Assembly: GCF_001039355.2 (NCBI RefSeq)
Contig: NW_019775534.1
Location: 62,001 to 126,000, forward strand
Direction: 5' to 3'
Origin: Lingula anatina
Lineage: Eukaryota; Brachiopoda; Lingulata; Lingulida; Lingulidae
DNA: 64,000 bases
This document shows, one piece after another, positions 33,711 through 47,643 of this stretch. Under the pieces are notes generated by a model. It ran no database searches, was not told the DNA's origin, and worked only from the letters and a program-made list of their open reading frames with translations. The translations under genes and the position numbers were made by a program. Each line of letters opens with the position of its first letter. The first letter of the stretch is position 1.

Positions 33711-35944
33711 AGGCCCAGCCTGGCCTTTTTATTAAACAGTTATTGCCATTGTCTCACTGCAAGCAATCCTGTACCAGTCTGGCCTTCCAGTGGAAAATGA
33801 GGTATTTAAGATTTTAACATACCCCTTATATTTTCTTTTATTATTATTATTAGTAGTAGAAGTAGTATTAGCTGTTACAGTAGTTTATTTATCTTAACTC
33901 TTATTGCGCTGAATTTTTTTTGCATTTGAATCTAGATTTAAAAAAAACAGCATATTAATGATATTTTTAACATTAAATACAAGGCAGATCAAATAAGGTT
34001 TTGATATGTTTTATGTGAAATTTAGAACCACAGAGAGGAAGAGCAGGTTGAAACCCAGTTCGATTGAAAATAAATAGCCTAGAAAAAATTGGATTGTCTG
34101 ACATTTTAGATATAGTCTTGTTGCATCTTGCTACTTTTAAATAGTTTTTTAAACATCAAGGTTAATGCTTGGATTCATCCAGTTCTATTACACTAAGATA
34201 ATGATTTTGTGTTGATATGGAGATCGCCACGTTTCGACCTTATCACATGGCCTTATTAGGTTGTCACTTGTGTCATGGGAGACAGCCTGTCACCACATGA
34301 CAGTTAAGTTTTGACGTATTAATTAACTCTAATGAAAGTGATAGAGAGTTAATTTGTAATTTGCTGGTAGCAATGCCATTTTTTATTCTGTTCATTTCAG
34401 AAAGTTTTAATTTGACTAAGTCAATTCGTAAAAACTATGCTGGAATAAGTAGATATTTGATAAGTTAATTAAGACTTTTATTATACTACAAGAGGCTTTC
34501 AAAATCCTTATGTAACTGCTTAATCATGTTTTTACAAAATTTTCCTTTCTCCTTCCAAAAAACCTTTCATTATTTATAAACAGGTGAAATGATGAAAAAA
34601 AGATAGCAAAAAACTCTTGTAAGGATTTTTATATATGCGTTTCATGAATTCTTGAAATTAAAATAACGTCAGAGCTTACGCAGAATTGTAGCTAGGTGTT
34701 AATGAAAAATGGTTTAATTGTGAAAAAAAGTACTAAAATAGTATAAATTACGTAGGATGATGGCTTAGAAATATTAACAAGTTGTGAACACAGGTCATTA
34801 CCGTTTATAGAATATAAAAACAAACCATTTAAGACATAAGTATGCATTCTAAAGGGAAATTTCTGAAAGCTGTGAGTATATCAGTTGTGATAATTTGAAA
34901 TAAAGAGAAACAGCTTTACCCTTGCCCCCCCCCCCTCCCCACAAAAGCTTCTATCTTTTGATATGCCTAAGACGCCAGTCCTTTTCCAAATACCCTATGA
35001 ATGTGTGGCAATAACTCGGTATATTCAAACAACATAATTAATAATTTTCTTGAAAAAAGTTTTGTTAATGAAACTAAAAAGAATTTACGATTTGAAAATT
35101 TTGAAAATTTAAGTGCCTTTTTGTCAGAAAGTATATAGTTGTGAGTGGACAAAAATGATAAATCATGAGGAAGTATGAAATATGGTAAAAACTTTGAAAT
35201 TTTGCCACTTCCAAAATAATTAATATGAAGAAAAGTTTGATTCCAAGATAGCCATATTAGGTTACAAACTTTTTTCAAAATTATCAAGAGGCCTAGATAT
35301 TCAAGTTCGACTAAATTTTTAAGTAAAAAAAGATACACTGGCAGCAAATTGTCTTCAAGCCCGACTAAATTTTAAAGTTGAATAGACATATTTGGTATCA
35401 TTATGCTTAGCATAGTAACTTAAAACCTTGAATCAACAGAAAAAAAGTGTATTCATTGCTTTAGGATGAAAGGACTGTTTTATTTAATTGTGGGAGATGG
35501 GATTGATATGCAGGGAAAATAGCTGGATTGGTAGTAATTTTAACTGAACTACTGTTGTACATTAGATACCCTCTTTTGCAAGCTTCTTCACTTATGGAAA
35601 AGAAGTTAAGTTTAAGTTCTTTTGCAATTTTTTTTTAAACTTTGTAAATAGGGAAAAACTTTTAGAGCCTCTGTTGCAAGGCTCTACAGAGGAAAATGTA
35701 AAATTATTTAAAAATCTGTTTTGCAGGTTTTCAGCATGCCCCTCCCTCTAACTCCCACTTCCCAAAAAAGCATTTAATACCCTTTTTAGCAAACCTTCTC
35801 CCAGCAGAGGTGGGACATATTGCCATGGTTACAGAAGTAGGTTTATTTTGGTGAGAAAATAATCATCCCTGTTACCTTAAAATGGCTCTTCTCATCAAAT
35901 TTCTAACAAAAGTATCAACTTTGAGGTTATATATGTCTGTGCAC

Positions 35945-35981
<37 letters not shown>

Positions 35982-38807
35982 ATTAGTTGTTTTGAACTGC
36001 AGATAATCCTTGCAGGTGATAAAATTGATATTGTGAGGATGCCTAATTTACCGGTATAAGTTTTTTGCCCCTATCATTATCTTGGAGAGCTGCAAGAGTT
36101 CAGTGGATGTAATTAACTCTGTTATTAGCCTGAGAAAATAGATTGTTTCTATACAGGTAATTGCATAAGAACGATTGTACATTTTGGTGATTGGAACCAT
36201 TTATGTTTGTGCCATTTTTCAAAATGGGTGATTAAAGGGGGCATTAGATCATCTCTCTTTCTCTCTCTCTCTCTCAAATTTCATAAACAATAATTGCCAT
36301 GATATGTCATCTTGAGCTGTGGGTTTGTGAACGCAGACACAGCTCAAACCCTGATTTCATGGCACGAACATAAAAATAAATGTCACAAGCAATATCGTTT
36401 TTAAGATCTCCTTCTCTCCTCTCTCTTTCTCTCATCACCAAACCCTGCCACTGTTCTGTTGTCCACTCTTATCATATATTATGTTAAGCATTTAATAATG
36501 TCTTGGTTATCTGACCAGCAACCTTGACCCTTGCTCTATCTGAAATACACGTGGGTAAAATTGACCAGTCCTTTATAGGAGCATTTACTCTGAACAAAAT
36601 GAAGTCCAATCTTGGTTTGCTTTTAACATATTTTATATGTTAGTCCATGCAATTGGCACTAATGATGTTATTTGCCTTTGTGTAAGCATTTGAGTTGGGA
36701 TCATAAAAATCAACATCTTATGGTTTCAAAATTGTAGCTTGCGAACCTGGTATGTTTCTTGTTTGAACCAGTTGACCCAGTGTAAACAGGGTTTTTAATC
36801 TGCTTGACCCATACCTGCGGAGCCGTGCAGGGAGAGATTAGTTAAAAAAGAGGATTGGTCGTCAGTAGGAACTGTGATCTCTGTAGTGTACGTGTACTCA
36901 AGGTGTTATTTGTCTCGGCACACTCGTTGGGTTGATATCCTGGAACTTACGAGAAATATTTCGGGATTTTAGATTGTTCTTAGGGGTGTAACAGCAGTTA
37001 TGTGCTTGTTGGCCATGCCGTTGATCCTCCCGTATTCCCTGATGTGAAGATGGCTCCCCCAAAGGCCAAGACACTGGATTGTAAATATGCGGAAAGTTTG
37101 ATCTTTTTTTACATATTTGAGAAATCTTTCCTAGCTATGCTTGTATGTATACTTGGATGTTGAATTATTTTTATGACTGTTGTAATCCAGACTGGTTTAA
37201 TGCTGTAGACTGGAAATATGAAGTGCTTAAACTCCTTAAACAAATATTGAAAACCTGTTTTTGAAGATTTTGTGACAATTTTTGACATTTACTGGCCTTC
37301 ATTTACAAGTAGACCCGGATTCTACTGCTACAGTCGAAAATTAACATCCACAAGTGACAACTGAGAGAGAGAAAAAAGTATGTTTTTTGTTTTATATTTG
37401 GCCGTTATAATTGTTGAACTGCTCTGCGAATGATGTGTTAGGGAGAAGTCAATGGGAAAACCATTACATATTACTGAATCTTTAATAAGAGGGAAGGAAG
37501 AAGAAGAAGGGATGAATGATAATGGAAAAGTGACCTGTTCCTGTTGTGGACCAGTGTTAGAACACAGGTGAGAATGTAGGGCACTCATAAAATAAGGACT
37601 TCCACCTATAAAAATGTAAATAATTATATTACAAACATGCTGCAGAAATAACCATAAGACCTGATGGAAATTGGACATTTAATCACTTCTTTCCTTTTTT
37701 TATATTATATCCTGAATATTTCATTGACATTTGTGAAAAATTAAAGAGATTAACTGTCCATTAATAAACATAAAGATCAATACAGATGAAAACTTCCTTT
37801 GACTTAAGCAAATATTACAGACATTAAGAATAAGGAAATTGTACTCGTATCTGAATTAAGTATAGAAGGGTTATGGAAATGTACTATTATCACACTTGAA
37901 AATCACTACAATATGCCTAGAAATTGTGAAAAAAATGTGTTTCAAAGAAATATTACATTGCCTTATGATGTGTTTAGATAAGAATGTGAAAAAATGAAAA
38001 CCAAGTCTTATATCTAAAAAAAATCAAATTCATTTTGAAACGTGTATTTATCATGGGTGCTTAGTCGGTAGAAAATACCATCTAGTGACTGTATATTTTT
38101 TAGCTTTGCTGTCTCGTGTCATTCTGACTAAACAACGCTAATTATGACGTATTCAAACATATACGGGCAGTATTCTTCTAGCAGACAAGGTGAATTATTT
38201 ATCCAACATATTTTACGACTTAAATGCTGTGATTTTTGATAATGGTGCAATAATATGAAACAATTGTCAGGAACACCTGTGTTTTCTCATTTGCATTTTT
38301 GAGTATAAAAATTGAGCTTTTGGTTGCGGCATGTTGTATCTGAACAAGGTGTTCTGTCAACAGTGCTCTTTGCTTCCATTGCACTTTGTGTTTTAACAAA
38401 CTTATGCATTCCAACAAGTACTTTCAATGGCTGATAGAAAATGAAAAGCAGAGTAGAAGGTCAGTGCATCTATCTGATTTTCATTATAATAATTGAAAAA
38501 CAATTTTTTTAGTATTATTATCTGGTAACAGTATACAGTATAAATGTTACTGCTCACAAAAAGTTTGGTAATGATTTTTGCACTGAAAAATATAATTTTC
38601 CCTCATGATATGAATTAGATGTTGTTATATAGGAGTGTTTACATCTTACCATAAGAAATTGTAATCGGCAAATAAGTTACTGTAATGGACAATGTGTTAG
38701 TGAGAAAGGATTCTTTGCATAAAAAACGTTCTTTTGAAATATTATTTCCTTACTTCAGGTGATTTGATTCCTTAATGTATTGAACCTGTCATTTTCACTT
38801 AATTATT
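33711..38807. other. Long unique stretch with minor simple repeats
   Basis: A C tract occurs at 34925-34940, a 34-base poly(A) at 35946-35979 and a short CT repeat at 36260-36275. A 126-codon minus-strand frame (34967-35347) starts with TTG in AT-rich DNA, and a 116-codon minus-strand frame (37328-37678) starts with ATG; neither has a motif I recognise. The part at 34210-34380 is complex and includes ATTAATTAACTCTAATG. Confidence 0.4.
35946..35979. repeat. Poly(A) tract, 34 bp
   Basis: Longest homopolymer in the window. No retrotransposon body or target duplication was found next to it. Confidence 0.95.
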
Positions 38808-38808
38808 T

Positions 38809-38853
<45 letters not shown>

Positions 38854-38854
38854 T
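38808..38854. repeat. (TTTA)n microsatellite
   Basis: About 11 units. Confidence 0.95.
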
Positions 38855-39384
38855 TAAGAATAAAAGAAGCATTTCTCTGTAGTCATGGGATCATTTTGAT
38901 TATTGGTAACATGCAATGTTCTGGTTGCTAACATCATTCCATTACTTGAAAACAGACCAACAATAGACACAAGTATTTATATACTTATCAACATTTTGTT
39001 ATGTAGTTTTGCAATAACATGATTGAAATAATTGATAAATACTGGATTTTTATCTGGACAATGGAGATATTTGATTATGTTCATGTCCATATGATACTCA
39101 CATGATGTCCAGCTTTGGATAAAAACTTTCACACCTCCACACACCGATCTCCCGTAATTAAAATCACCAACAAAACTCAGTCTATATAACCGTGTTTTTT
39201 AAAACTGCCTAAAATGTCTTATAGACTAGAAAACATAAAAAGTTCCTTAGTCATGCAGTCAAATTTACATCTAAATATCCTGCTGAGCCATCTTTCCCAG
39301 TACTGGATGTTGAAAAAAGTCAGCAAAACATGGCAGTATGAACGACTGTTTGAAAGTTATATGTTTGAAGATAGAACTAACACC
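38855..39384. other. Unique DNA between two (TTTA)n tracts
   Basis: No supported gene. Confidence 0.5.
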
Positions 39385-39387
39385 TAT

Positions 39388-39441
<54 letters not shown>
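39385..39441. repeat. (TTTA)n microsatellite
   Basis: About 14 units; it makes a spurious Tyr-Leu-Phe-Ile open frame. Confidence 0.95.
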
Positions 39442-39444
<3 letters not shown>

Positions 39445-39555
39445 GTGCATGTTACAAACTCTATCTTCTGTTAACTGTTACATATACATGTGAAAAGAAC
39501 AATAGCAGTATCACTGTAAAATAAATGAATGCTGTTTCTTCTTATATTTGTCCAT

Positions 39556-39589
39556 CCCCCCCCCAACCCCCCCCCAACCCCCCACCCCC
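39556..39589 (-). repeat. C-tract with strong minus-strand G-quadruplex motif
   Basis: On the minus strand it reads G5-T-G6-TT-G9-TT-G9: four long G runs with loops of only 1-2 bases, among the most stable quadruplex geometries. It is an isolated GC island inside AT-rich DNA and lies ~115 bp from a (TTTA)n tract. Confidence 0.85.
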
Positions 39590-40146
39590 ATTCACAAGAC
39601 AGTACATTGAAACCAAAAAGATAAACCCATCTATCACAGGATCAGCATTTTGAAGTTGCCTCTTATGTAAGATTTTATCTCTAGAGGTAAAATAATTGGC
39701 CAAAGTTCATTTATATGTTGATAGGAAGGGTCTTTGGGGCCAAAAATCACCAGCTTAACAATAAACAATTTTATCTGTATACATAGCTTACTATGGCTAG
39801 AAAACAACATGGCCCTGAAATGGATAACAGGATTATAAAACAAATAACACTACTGGAGAATTCATCACTACTTGAAAATGCAGAGTAGCTACTAGTATTA
39901 AAACAAATAGATGTTTGAAAAAAGAAATAGTGCTGCACCTCACGCTACGTAATACATGGGAAAATTGAATGATCTGTATATTGCAACTCATTGTGAAACA
40001 GTTTTGGCAGATTTGTATTTGAGCAGTGTTGTCAGTGCTATCTGGTATTGTTTATTGTACATTTTCATCACTTCTATCTGATACAAAAGTGTCTGATAAA
40101 GTCATGAGTATTATTATTGTTAAGTTTTGGTTATAACTCTGCCACT

Positions 40147-40177
40147 GTTGTTTGTTTGTTTGTTTGTTTGTTTGTTG
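40147..40177. repeat. (TTTG)n microsatellite
   Basis: About 7 units. Confidence 0.9.
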
Positions 40178-43100
40178 TGTAGATATCTCTAGTGAATATT
40201 GATGATTGTTTGTACAATAAGGCTTTACTTTTTAGATGGTTTCTTTAGTAGAGGAGCAACTTCAGTTCAGATTTAAACATTGCATCAGACTTCAATATTC
40301 AATAAAATAAATCACAATGTATTATGTAATCCTTAAAATTGAGGAAATGACATGTGCCTAGCTTAGTAAATACAGTGATAGAATAAGGCCCTAAAAATGG
40401 ATAGGGGAAGAACAGGGGGGAGTATATATATGGTTATTTGTTTGCCTGAAATGCCCTTTGTACAGGATTATGATGTTGTTGGTGAAAGAATTATCAAATG
40501 CAATATTTGTCCTTTTCAACTCTATTCGATGACCATTGGATTGGTTGATTGTTTGAATTACATAATGCGTCTCCCCGTTGGTGATCAGCTGCCATAAGAG
40601 CGAATGACAGTGACTGATAATTCACTTACTGTGGTAGATTATCCCATTGTTTTGGTAGAAAATGTACAAATGGAAAGAACTGGGGATGAAAATAAGTTGA
40701 AGTTTGTGCAGTTTGAAGATGTATATTCAAAACATGAAGATTAATGCCTCCTTTTGTTCATGAATTAATAGATCTGGAAAATGATGCATTGTTTGAGAGG
40801 CAGGAGTGTTAATGTTATGTATAAAAGGAAAGGGCTCGTCAAGATAGATTTATGTCTTATACAGCTTAATTAAGTTTTTATGATGTTTTTCTTAGTAGGA
40901 TTCACATTAAATTTCAATCTACTGATGTATGTTTTTTGTGTGCGATCACTGTTTTAGAAAATTAATTGAGAAATGCATCAAAGTCAAATATGATTTTTTT
41001 TTTTTTTTTTTTTTGCAAAAAAGTATAGAAAAGATTATCAAGTTGAGATCATGAGATAGTGCATTTTATGACCTCATCCGTGTGCTCACAGTGAACACAT
41101 AAACAATTAGATTATGAATGTTATGAAATATAAGATCCACATATGTGCTTTGTATAAGGCAGATGCATGTGCCTTATGTCAACAAGTTATGAAAACATGC
41201 CTACAAACTACGACATATTTGTCACATGTCAGTCATGCTAAGTTAAGAATTGACAGCTCTAGAAAAGCAATTATTGAAAAGATACATTATTACTTATCAT
41301 TTATAATTGCTACCTTTAAGGCCTGTCGTGCACTGTCAGTGATAGCTCGCAAAGGAAACATCAAATTAACAAAGGTCAAAAACATCTGGTCAGATGGCTT
41401 TGTGATGACAGATTTGGTGTCAAAGCTGATAAAAGAGTTTTGATCACCCCGATTCCTAAATTACACCCATGTAACTTACTCCCAACAAAATGAACTGCCT
41501 TTTTTCTGTTCTCTTTTGAATCACTGATAACAAATGCGGGTGGTACAACAAGAAGTCATAAAATATGAAATGACAACGGTATCCTTTTTCATGTTCCCTT
41601 GTCAGCATGCAGAGGTTTTAAACATTAAAAAAGTGCAGTCAAATCACTCCTTTATCTTGTCAGACATTGTTGGCACATTGCACTGAATGCCATTGCTCGT
41701 GGCGCCCTCATGTGACAGGTTTGTAAACCAAAGGGAAGATGTGGGAGTTATGTTATAAAATAGGGTATTAGTGATTTGGAGGCATTATTGAGTATAAAGA
41801 TTGACTTTTTCACTGTTCATTATGGGAGCAGATCCAAGTTGCAGGCTTGTATGCTAGATAGCGAAGATCTGAGAACCAGAAGAATTGAGTAAGTTTTTTA
41901 TCTTTCTTTTTATAATGAGGTATAAGGAAAGAGACAAACACTTAGTGTTGTATAGTTTGGGCAAAACACTTATACAGATTAAGATATGAGTTGATAGTAT
42001 TTGTAAAGAAGCATTTTGCATTTTGTGATTTTTTTAGTTAAAAATTATTTAAACTGAGTATGAAAAAATTACAGTTGAAAGAAATTAGAAGTTTTGGAAT
42101 CTTTCTTCTTCATTGGAACAGTATCTGTCAGATGTTAAAAAAAGAGTTTCAACATCACAATTAATGACCTGTTAATTATGACTTGCAGAGAACAACTTGA
42201 ACAAAAAATTTGTTCTGTGTTAATATATTTTAATAGAAGCATCAAAAAGCCAGAGAGGTGGCCATAAGATACAGTACAGTTTCGAACAATATCGAATAAT
42301 ACCCTCTCTCCATCCCCCCCCCCCAACCAACCCAAACACGTTTAGTATTACTTACCAAGGTTGACACAAACATTTTAGAAGAAAGATAGCTTCATGCCAG
42401 AAAGGATGTTGTTGCGTAAGTTTCAAAATCACACAAAAAAAATTTTTTTTTAAGGAAAAGGATGTCTGAAATTTTTAAGTAATTACCGTAGCTCATTCAT
42501 TCTTTAGTGCAATCTGCCATTCATTTTTCCCATGCTTTGTCCTAAGGTAATAACCAGCCCTTTGAGGGAGGGAGATCATATCTGAGTCTACAAAAACACA
42601 CCTGGTGTGGCCAAAATCCCTAGGTGATGTAACATAATGGACATATTACATAACCTTAGAGAATGATTCCCGAAGAAACCCAATCCATTTCATCTAAGGC
42701 AGGAGGCAGATAAGCTCCCAGGCAATATATGGCTTTTTGTATCATAGCAAAAGAAAGAGTGACAGTAATAATATGTATGACTGGCATAATTGTTACCTTG
42801 CAACATTTTTAATGGATCTGCCTAAAGTATATGATCAGTAAGAGTAGTGGGGATAAGTTTATATAATTCTTTGTGTTACAGAGAGGTATTATTACTTCAG
42901 TGTGTGGTTTTTGAAGAGATCTTTCTTCTGTTACCTGTGTGTCATTATCATGATTGCAATTTGCTTTGAAGGATTATTAGATTTTGGGTTTATGTCATTT
43001 GGGTTGGAGAGCACAGATATTTTCAGCTTTGTTGTGGTTTCTTGTGAAAGTCCTGAGATTTTGACATGAAAAACACTTTAAGCACATTTTCAAGCATCCT

Positions 43101-43248
43101 CAGTGATTTCATAATGTTTCTTGATATTTTTTTTTTCTTCATGTGTAATTGCAGGTATCATGTAGCAGTGCTTGAGATGTTAACAAAATAATATTTTGGT
43201 CACATGTTTTAAACATTCTAAAGTATTTTCTAGTATGAACTGATTGCT
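40178..43248. other. Unique DNA, poly(T) at 40993-41014
   Basis: A 109-codon ATG frame at 41114-41443 has no motif I recognise. A CAG|GCTTG ... GA|GTAAGT pair at 41844/41889 encloses an open 44-bp segment, but there is no pyrimidine tract before the AG. A C run occurs at 42314-42324. Confidence 0.4.
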
Positions 43249-43260
43249 CCCCCCCCCCCC
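43249..43260. repeat. Poly(C) tract
   Basis: 12 consecutive C. Confidence 0.9.
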
Positions 43261-44736
43261 AATCAATTTTCAAATTCGGAAATGTCCTACTAAAATACTT
43301 CTATAACAGGACACATTTTTCTTCACATGGCTTAAGCCCAATAAACAAATACATACATTCCATGCATTTTTATTCTGAGTACAATTGCAAACGGAGTAGG
43401 GGTATTAATTTCTTTGTTTAGAAATGATGTAAGATGTTTCAGTGGTACAAGGACAGGCCATATATAATAGATTTGACAACAGATATCCTAAGCTCTATTA
43501 TATTTTAATGTTCTTTTTACCTCAAAACTACTGACACTTGAAATGCCATCTTTCTTTACCACAATGCTGTTTTTGAGTCCCCGCATACAGGCGCAGCTTT
43601 ACAGTGACGCGAGGCATATTTATATTTTATTGACATCTTTGAATTTTTTATTGGTAGAAAGACAACCAAAAGACATCTCATAGAGGAAACTGCCAATTTC
43701 ATCTAAATTTTTTAGATCTGAAAAACAAAGGCTCTGTATATTAAGGTGTAGATTTTTGTGTTTCAGTCTTTGAACATGGTGCAAAATTCACCATTAACAG
43801 GAATTATAAAAGATTGATATTTTTGAAAAAAAAAAAACTGTTGGAAGACTAGTGAAAATATTTATTTTTATTTTTTGTAGTACAAGCTAAATTGTGAGTG
43901 AACTCCAATAGTGTGTAACATCTGGAAAGCCAATCTCCTTTGACATACAGTCAATTATTCAGTGAAGTTGTATTTTTTTTGGATTATTTTTCAGCTCATG
44001 TTTTTTCCCTGGATATGAAGATGTAAAGTTCTTACCTAGCATTGAATCCCCTCCTAAGTGCCGTCCTTTTAATTGTGGCCAGTTTTGGATAACTTTGAAT
44101 GAAACATAAAAACAGCATAAAGAATTTTGCAAAGTAAAATAATAAAATTCTTTATGGTGCATTTCTTACAAAATTTTAATGCACCTCACACAATGACAGA
44201 AAATTTTATCAGTTGATAAGGATGAATATTTCTTAACCAACTTTTTTGTTCATTTTATGATTTATTATTTTTACTACATGATGAAATGAGACAACGGAGT
44301 CACTAAAACTGAAACAATAAAATGACCACAATAAACTGACTCAAAGTATTAACAGTTGTTTGCTAGATAGAGTACTTCACTTTTGTGTGAAATACTACTG
44401 GTCCTTGTTATGACCAAATTCAATCAAGAAAATGTCAGACAGTCTTTTCTCAATGCTCTTGCAGTTATTATGTCATCTCTTCTTTTGAATAATTGATGGA
44501 ATCAGACCAGCAAAGAATTGGTATGGTTTTTAGAGTCGGGCTCATACATCAAGTATAATGTAATCAGGGAGGAGGTAATATGTTAAAGTGAACACTGACA
44601 GGATTTTGGTACAATGAGAAATAGAATTAAGAAATTATTTTTGGATGTTTTACAATTTTCTTTATCCAGCTTACATACGGACTTAATGTCCAGTTTCAAT
44701 TACTGTTGTTCTTTGTATGGCTTAAAAGAAAGATAA
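43261..44736. other. Unique DNA, nothing recognised
   Basis: AT-rich without repeat or credible open frame. Confidence 0.5.
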
Positions 44737-44768
44737 CTCTCTCTCTCACTCTCTCTCTCTCTCTCTCT
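44737..44768. repeat. (CT)n microsatellite
   Basis: About 15 units with one interruption (CTCACT). Confidence 0.9.
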
Positions 44769-47011
44769 GAAGTAGAAAAAGATTTGGTCACAAACTTTTT
44801 TCATTGACGTTGCAAATGCTACACATATTTGATTCACAAAGTAATTGCATTATTTCCATTTTGAGAAACAATCTGCTTTAATGATTTTGACATTTTATTG
44901 TTATATGATTGACATATCAATACTTCACGGAGCATGATCGTTACATTTATTATTTAAGAAGTGGTCTTTCTGTAAAAGTGCAATCCACTTAGCATTTATT
45001 ATTTAATTAGCTGATTTTCTGTATCCATTCTGTTTTATTAGAAACTCGAAGCTCAATAAAATGGAGAATGGAAAACAGAGAAAAGATTCATCTTGCAATT
45101 GTTTCTTTGGGCTCTCCTACTAATTTATAATGATATATTTCTTTTGAATTGTCTAAAAAATATCATGGATGTTCTATGCATTTTTTTTTTTTTTTTTGAC
45201 AAAGTAAGATGGCCTGTATTTTATATCTTGTAAGGGCAAATCAACAATGTCATTGCAATCTTAATGCATGTCATGCATGAAAAGATAAGAATACTGTTTT
45301 CATGCGTTTCTTACCCCCTTCACTTATAAAAATTAATCCTCTTCAAAATAAGTGTAAAATTAAGTGAAAAGATTAATTTTAAAGAGTAAAAAAAAAGTTT
45401 TGAACCCATTCACTCTGGGGCACTTCACTCTGACCAAGGAAAGAAGTACCATAAGAATTAAGCACAAGTGTTTTTTAGAGTTATGTGCATAGTCTATCAA
45501 TCACAAGGATAATATGACTGCTATTATTTTAAGCCTTATTTGATTCTATTAAAAACATACTAAAAACATATTACCAGACGTTTAAAGCAAGTTATCCGTT
45601 TCATACTGTGGTAATGCCACTGGTATGTGACCAGTTAAAATTTGTTTTAGATATTTTTTGTAAGTAAATTCATTTACCATACTTACATCTGTAGATCTAT
45701 AGTTTAAACAAAGCTTAATATTGGCCAAAGGCAGTTCAATATCAATGATTTTTCTATACTTAAAAAATTTAATAGTGTATGAGCAGTGTATTATAGATAT
45801 AAGCTCCCACTGAAGAGCCAGAAACGCAGTTGCATGGTCAATGTAACTAGCAGCACAAGTAGGATATTTTTCAACGTCAGCTTCAATAACAATTTTTCAT
45901 AGATATGAACAAAGTTTTACGCTGTTCAGAGGTTTAAATGTTTTTATCTTGATGGTTAATCATCCCAGAAATAAATAAAATTGTAATGAGCAGCCTGGAA
46001 ATTCGGCTGATTTATAACATAGTAACGTGGATGAGTCCCTGGTGACAGTTATTAATTTACAAATTAGTTCTTAACAGGCAATTATCCAGGCTCTGTCTTT
46101 TGCTGCTAAATGTAGTCGTTACATAAGGGTGATAGGTTGTCCCTTTTGGGATCCCACAGGTTATGAATTAAGAATAAATTGACAAAGTTCACCCATCCAT
46201 TTTCTGTGGGGCACTTTTGATGATTGTAACTGACACGATCTATGGGAGTGGGTGAAAATTATTGAGAATTAGTAGCACAGAGATGAGCAAATTCAGTAAA
46301 ATAGATTTGTAATTTGTGAATATTTGGACGGTTGTTCAGAGAAGGAAGATGGTTTGTTGAAGACAGCATTGGCACAGCACTTTGGGAGAATTTGGGACTT
46401 CAAAAATCGGTGATTTTATGTGGAAATGTTCAGTAGGTAGGGTTGTTTTAATTTAATTTAGTATTTTACTCTCTCCCTCTTTCTTTCTCTCAACTGTGGT
46501 TAAAGAATAGAAAAAAATAATATACCTTTCTTCAAGCTCTCTGTACTTTAATACTCTTGACCAAATTAAGGCCTTTGATGTCCAAATGCAAAGTTAATTT
46601 ATTCAACATTCTCCAATTTTGTAAATCAGTCCATAAGAAAACAACTTATAGCAGCAGGGCCTATTGAAAGAGCACGTTTACAGGGATAAAAAGCAGCCCA
46701 TATTTTGTTTTAATTAAGTTCTCCCCTTCGTCGACCAATACCTGCTGGGTATTTATTTAAGGTATTAACTTCCTAAGACCTGACAAGAGGGAATGTGTCA
46801 GCCCCTTTCATTGGACTACATGGGACAAGAGAAAAATGTCTCGGCTCCTTGTATTGGGCATCAAGGACAACAGTGTCTCCTCTCTCAGTTTTTCCAAAAT
46901 CAAATTGAGATGAAATTTTGTCGAAGTCCCCAACTTGGCATTACTTATACCCAAGATAAATCAAAAGTAGTCCATTTAAATATTAATTTTTAAAAAATTT
47001 ATTTATTTTTG

Positions 47012-47090
47012 TATATGTATGAGTGTGGGCATACACGTGAGTGTGTGTTGTGCGTGTTTCGTGCATGCATGCATGCATATGTGTGTGACA
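47012..47090. repeat. Imperfect GTGTG / GCATGCATGC tract
   Basis: Alternating purine-pyrimidine stretch including four overlapping GCAT units; it recurs in the duplicate near 49430-49500. Such sequence can adopt Z-DNA. Confidence 0.6.
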
Positions 47091-47214
47091 GCTATATATT
47101 AGACCAATTTTCATCTTATTTGAGTGGATTATTATAGATTTGACATGAATTGAAGTTGGTCAAAAAGTTAATAACCAGTTTTGGTCTCAAGTCTGGTGGC
47201 ACTCAGAACAGCGA

Positions 47215-47347
47215 ACTAACAGATCCTGGGATAAAATAGGGAGACCCACTAAAAAAAGCCTGCCACTAATTCGATTAGATGCTGAATAGATTCTCCTCAA
47301 CAAGTATTCAAGTGGGTCTGCCATATTTGATCTGTGGATCTGTTAGT
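47215..47347. mobile_element. Foldback MITE, family B copy 4
   Basis: ACTAACAGATCCTGGGATAA (47215) to GGGAGACCCACT pairs with AGTGGGTCTGCCATATTTGA to GATCTGTTAGT (47311-47347). The centre TGCTGAATAGATTCTCC-CAAGTATTCAAG is shared with copy 1 at 8941. Confidence 0.82.
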
Positions 47348-47642
47348 CGGCTGTTTTTAATGCGACCTTTGGTGAAACTGGCCCCCTGCTTCTGTTTTTG
47401 TACAACATGGACTCCACTGTCTCCTGTGTCAATTTTTACGTTTGGGTGAGGCTGCTGATTTTATCTGATCTGCTCTTTTTGTTCAGAAAAAGGTGAAAAG
47501 TTGATGGGTTTTCTCAAGTTGTCTTCACATTTGATCTAAGCGTGATATCATTTGCTTTTAGTAATCAGAAATATATTTACTTTTTATGCTGTATTTGTTG
47601 AGAAAAATGCATTATTCAATTGATGAATAATCACAGAATAGA

Positions 47643-47643
47643 N
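47643..47643. other. Ambiguous base at junction of duplication 2
   Basis: The only other N in the window. It sits exactly between the end of the left copy (CACAGAATAGA) and the T run that starts the right copy. Confidence 0.95.

Larger units (their letters stand above)
45181..47642 (+). repeat. Direct duplication 2, left copy (~2.46 kb)
   Basis: It begins at a 17-base T run followed by GACAAAGTAAGATGGCC and recurs from 47644 to 50056. The offset is 2458 at the start and 2414 later, explained by a ~40-bp and a 4-bp segment (around 45615-45655 and near 45836) missing from the right copy. It includes a 66-codon frame (46793-46993) that is present in both copies and resembles nothing known. Confidence 0.95.

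Noticed and set aside
33690-33720. GTTCGAGGCC stretch resembling a tRNA-type B box
   Set aside because: No matching A box, cloverleaf or SINE body around it.
34967-35347. 126-codon minus-strand open frame rich in Leu, Phe and Lys
   Set aside because: It opens with TTG and its composition is what AT-rich DNA gives in this frame; no motif is visible.
35946-35979. Poly(A) as the tail of a retrotransposon
   Set aside because: No element body, polyadenylation signal or flanking duplication could be found on either side.
37328-37678. 116-codon minus-strand ATG frame
   Set aside because: No recognisable domain, no exon-like boundaries and no neighbouring exons.
41114-41443. 109-codon plus-strand ATG frame
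   Set aside because: No domain recognised and it stands alone; kept only as a note.
41845-41888. 44-bp segment between GCAG and GTAAGT that is open in one frame
   Set aside because: No pyrimidine tract precedes the acceptor and the reading frame is too short to count.
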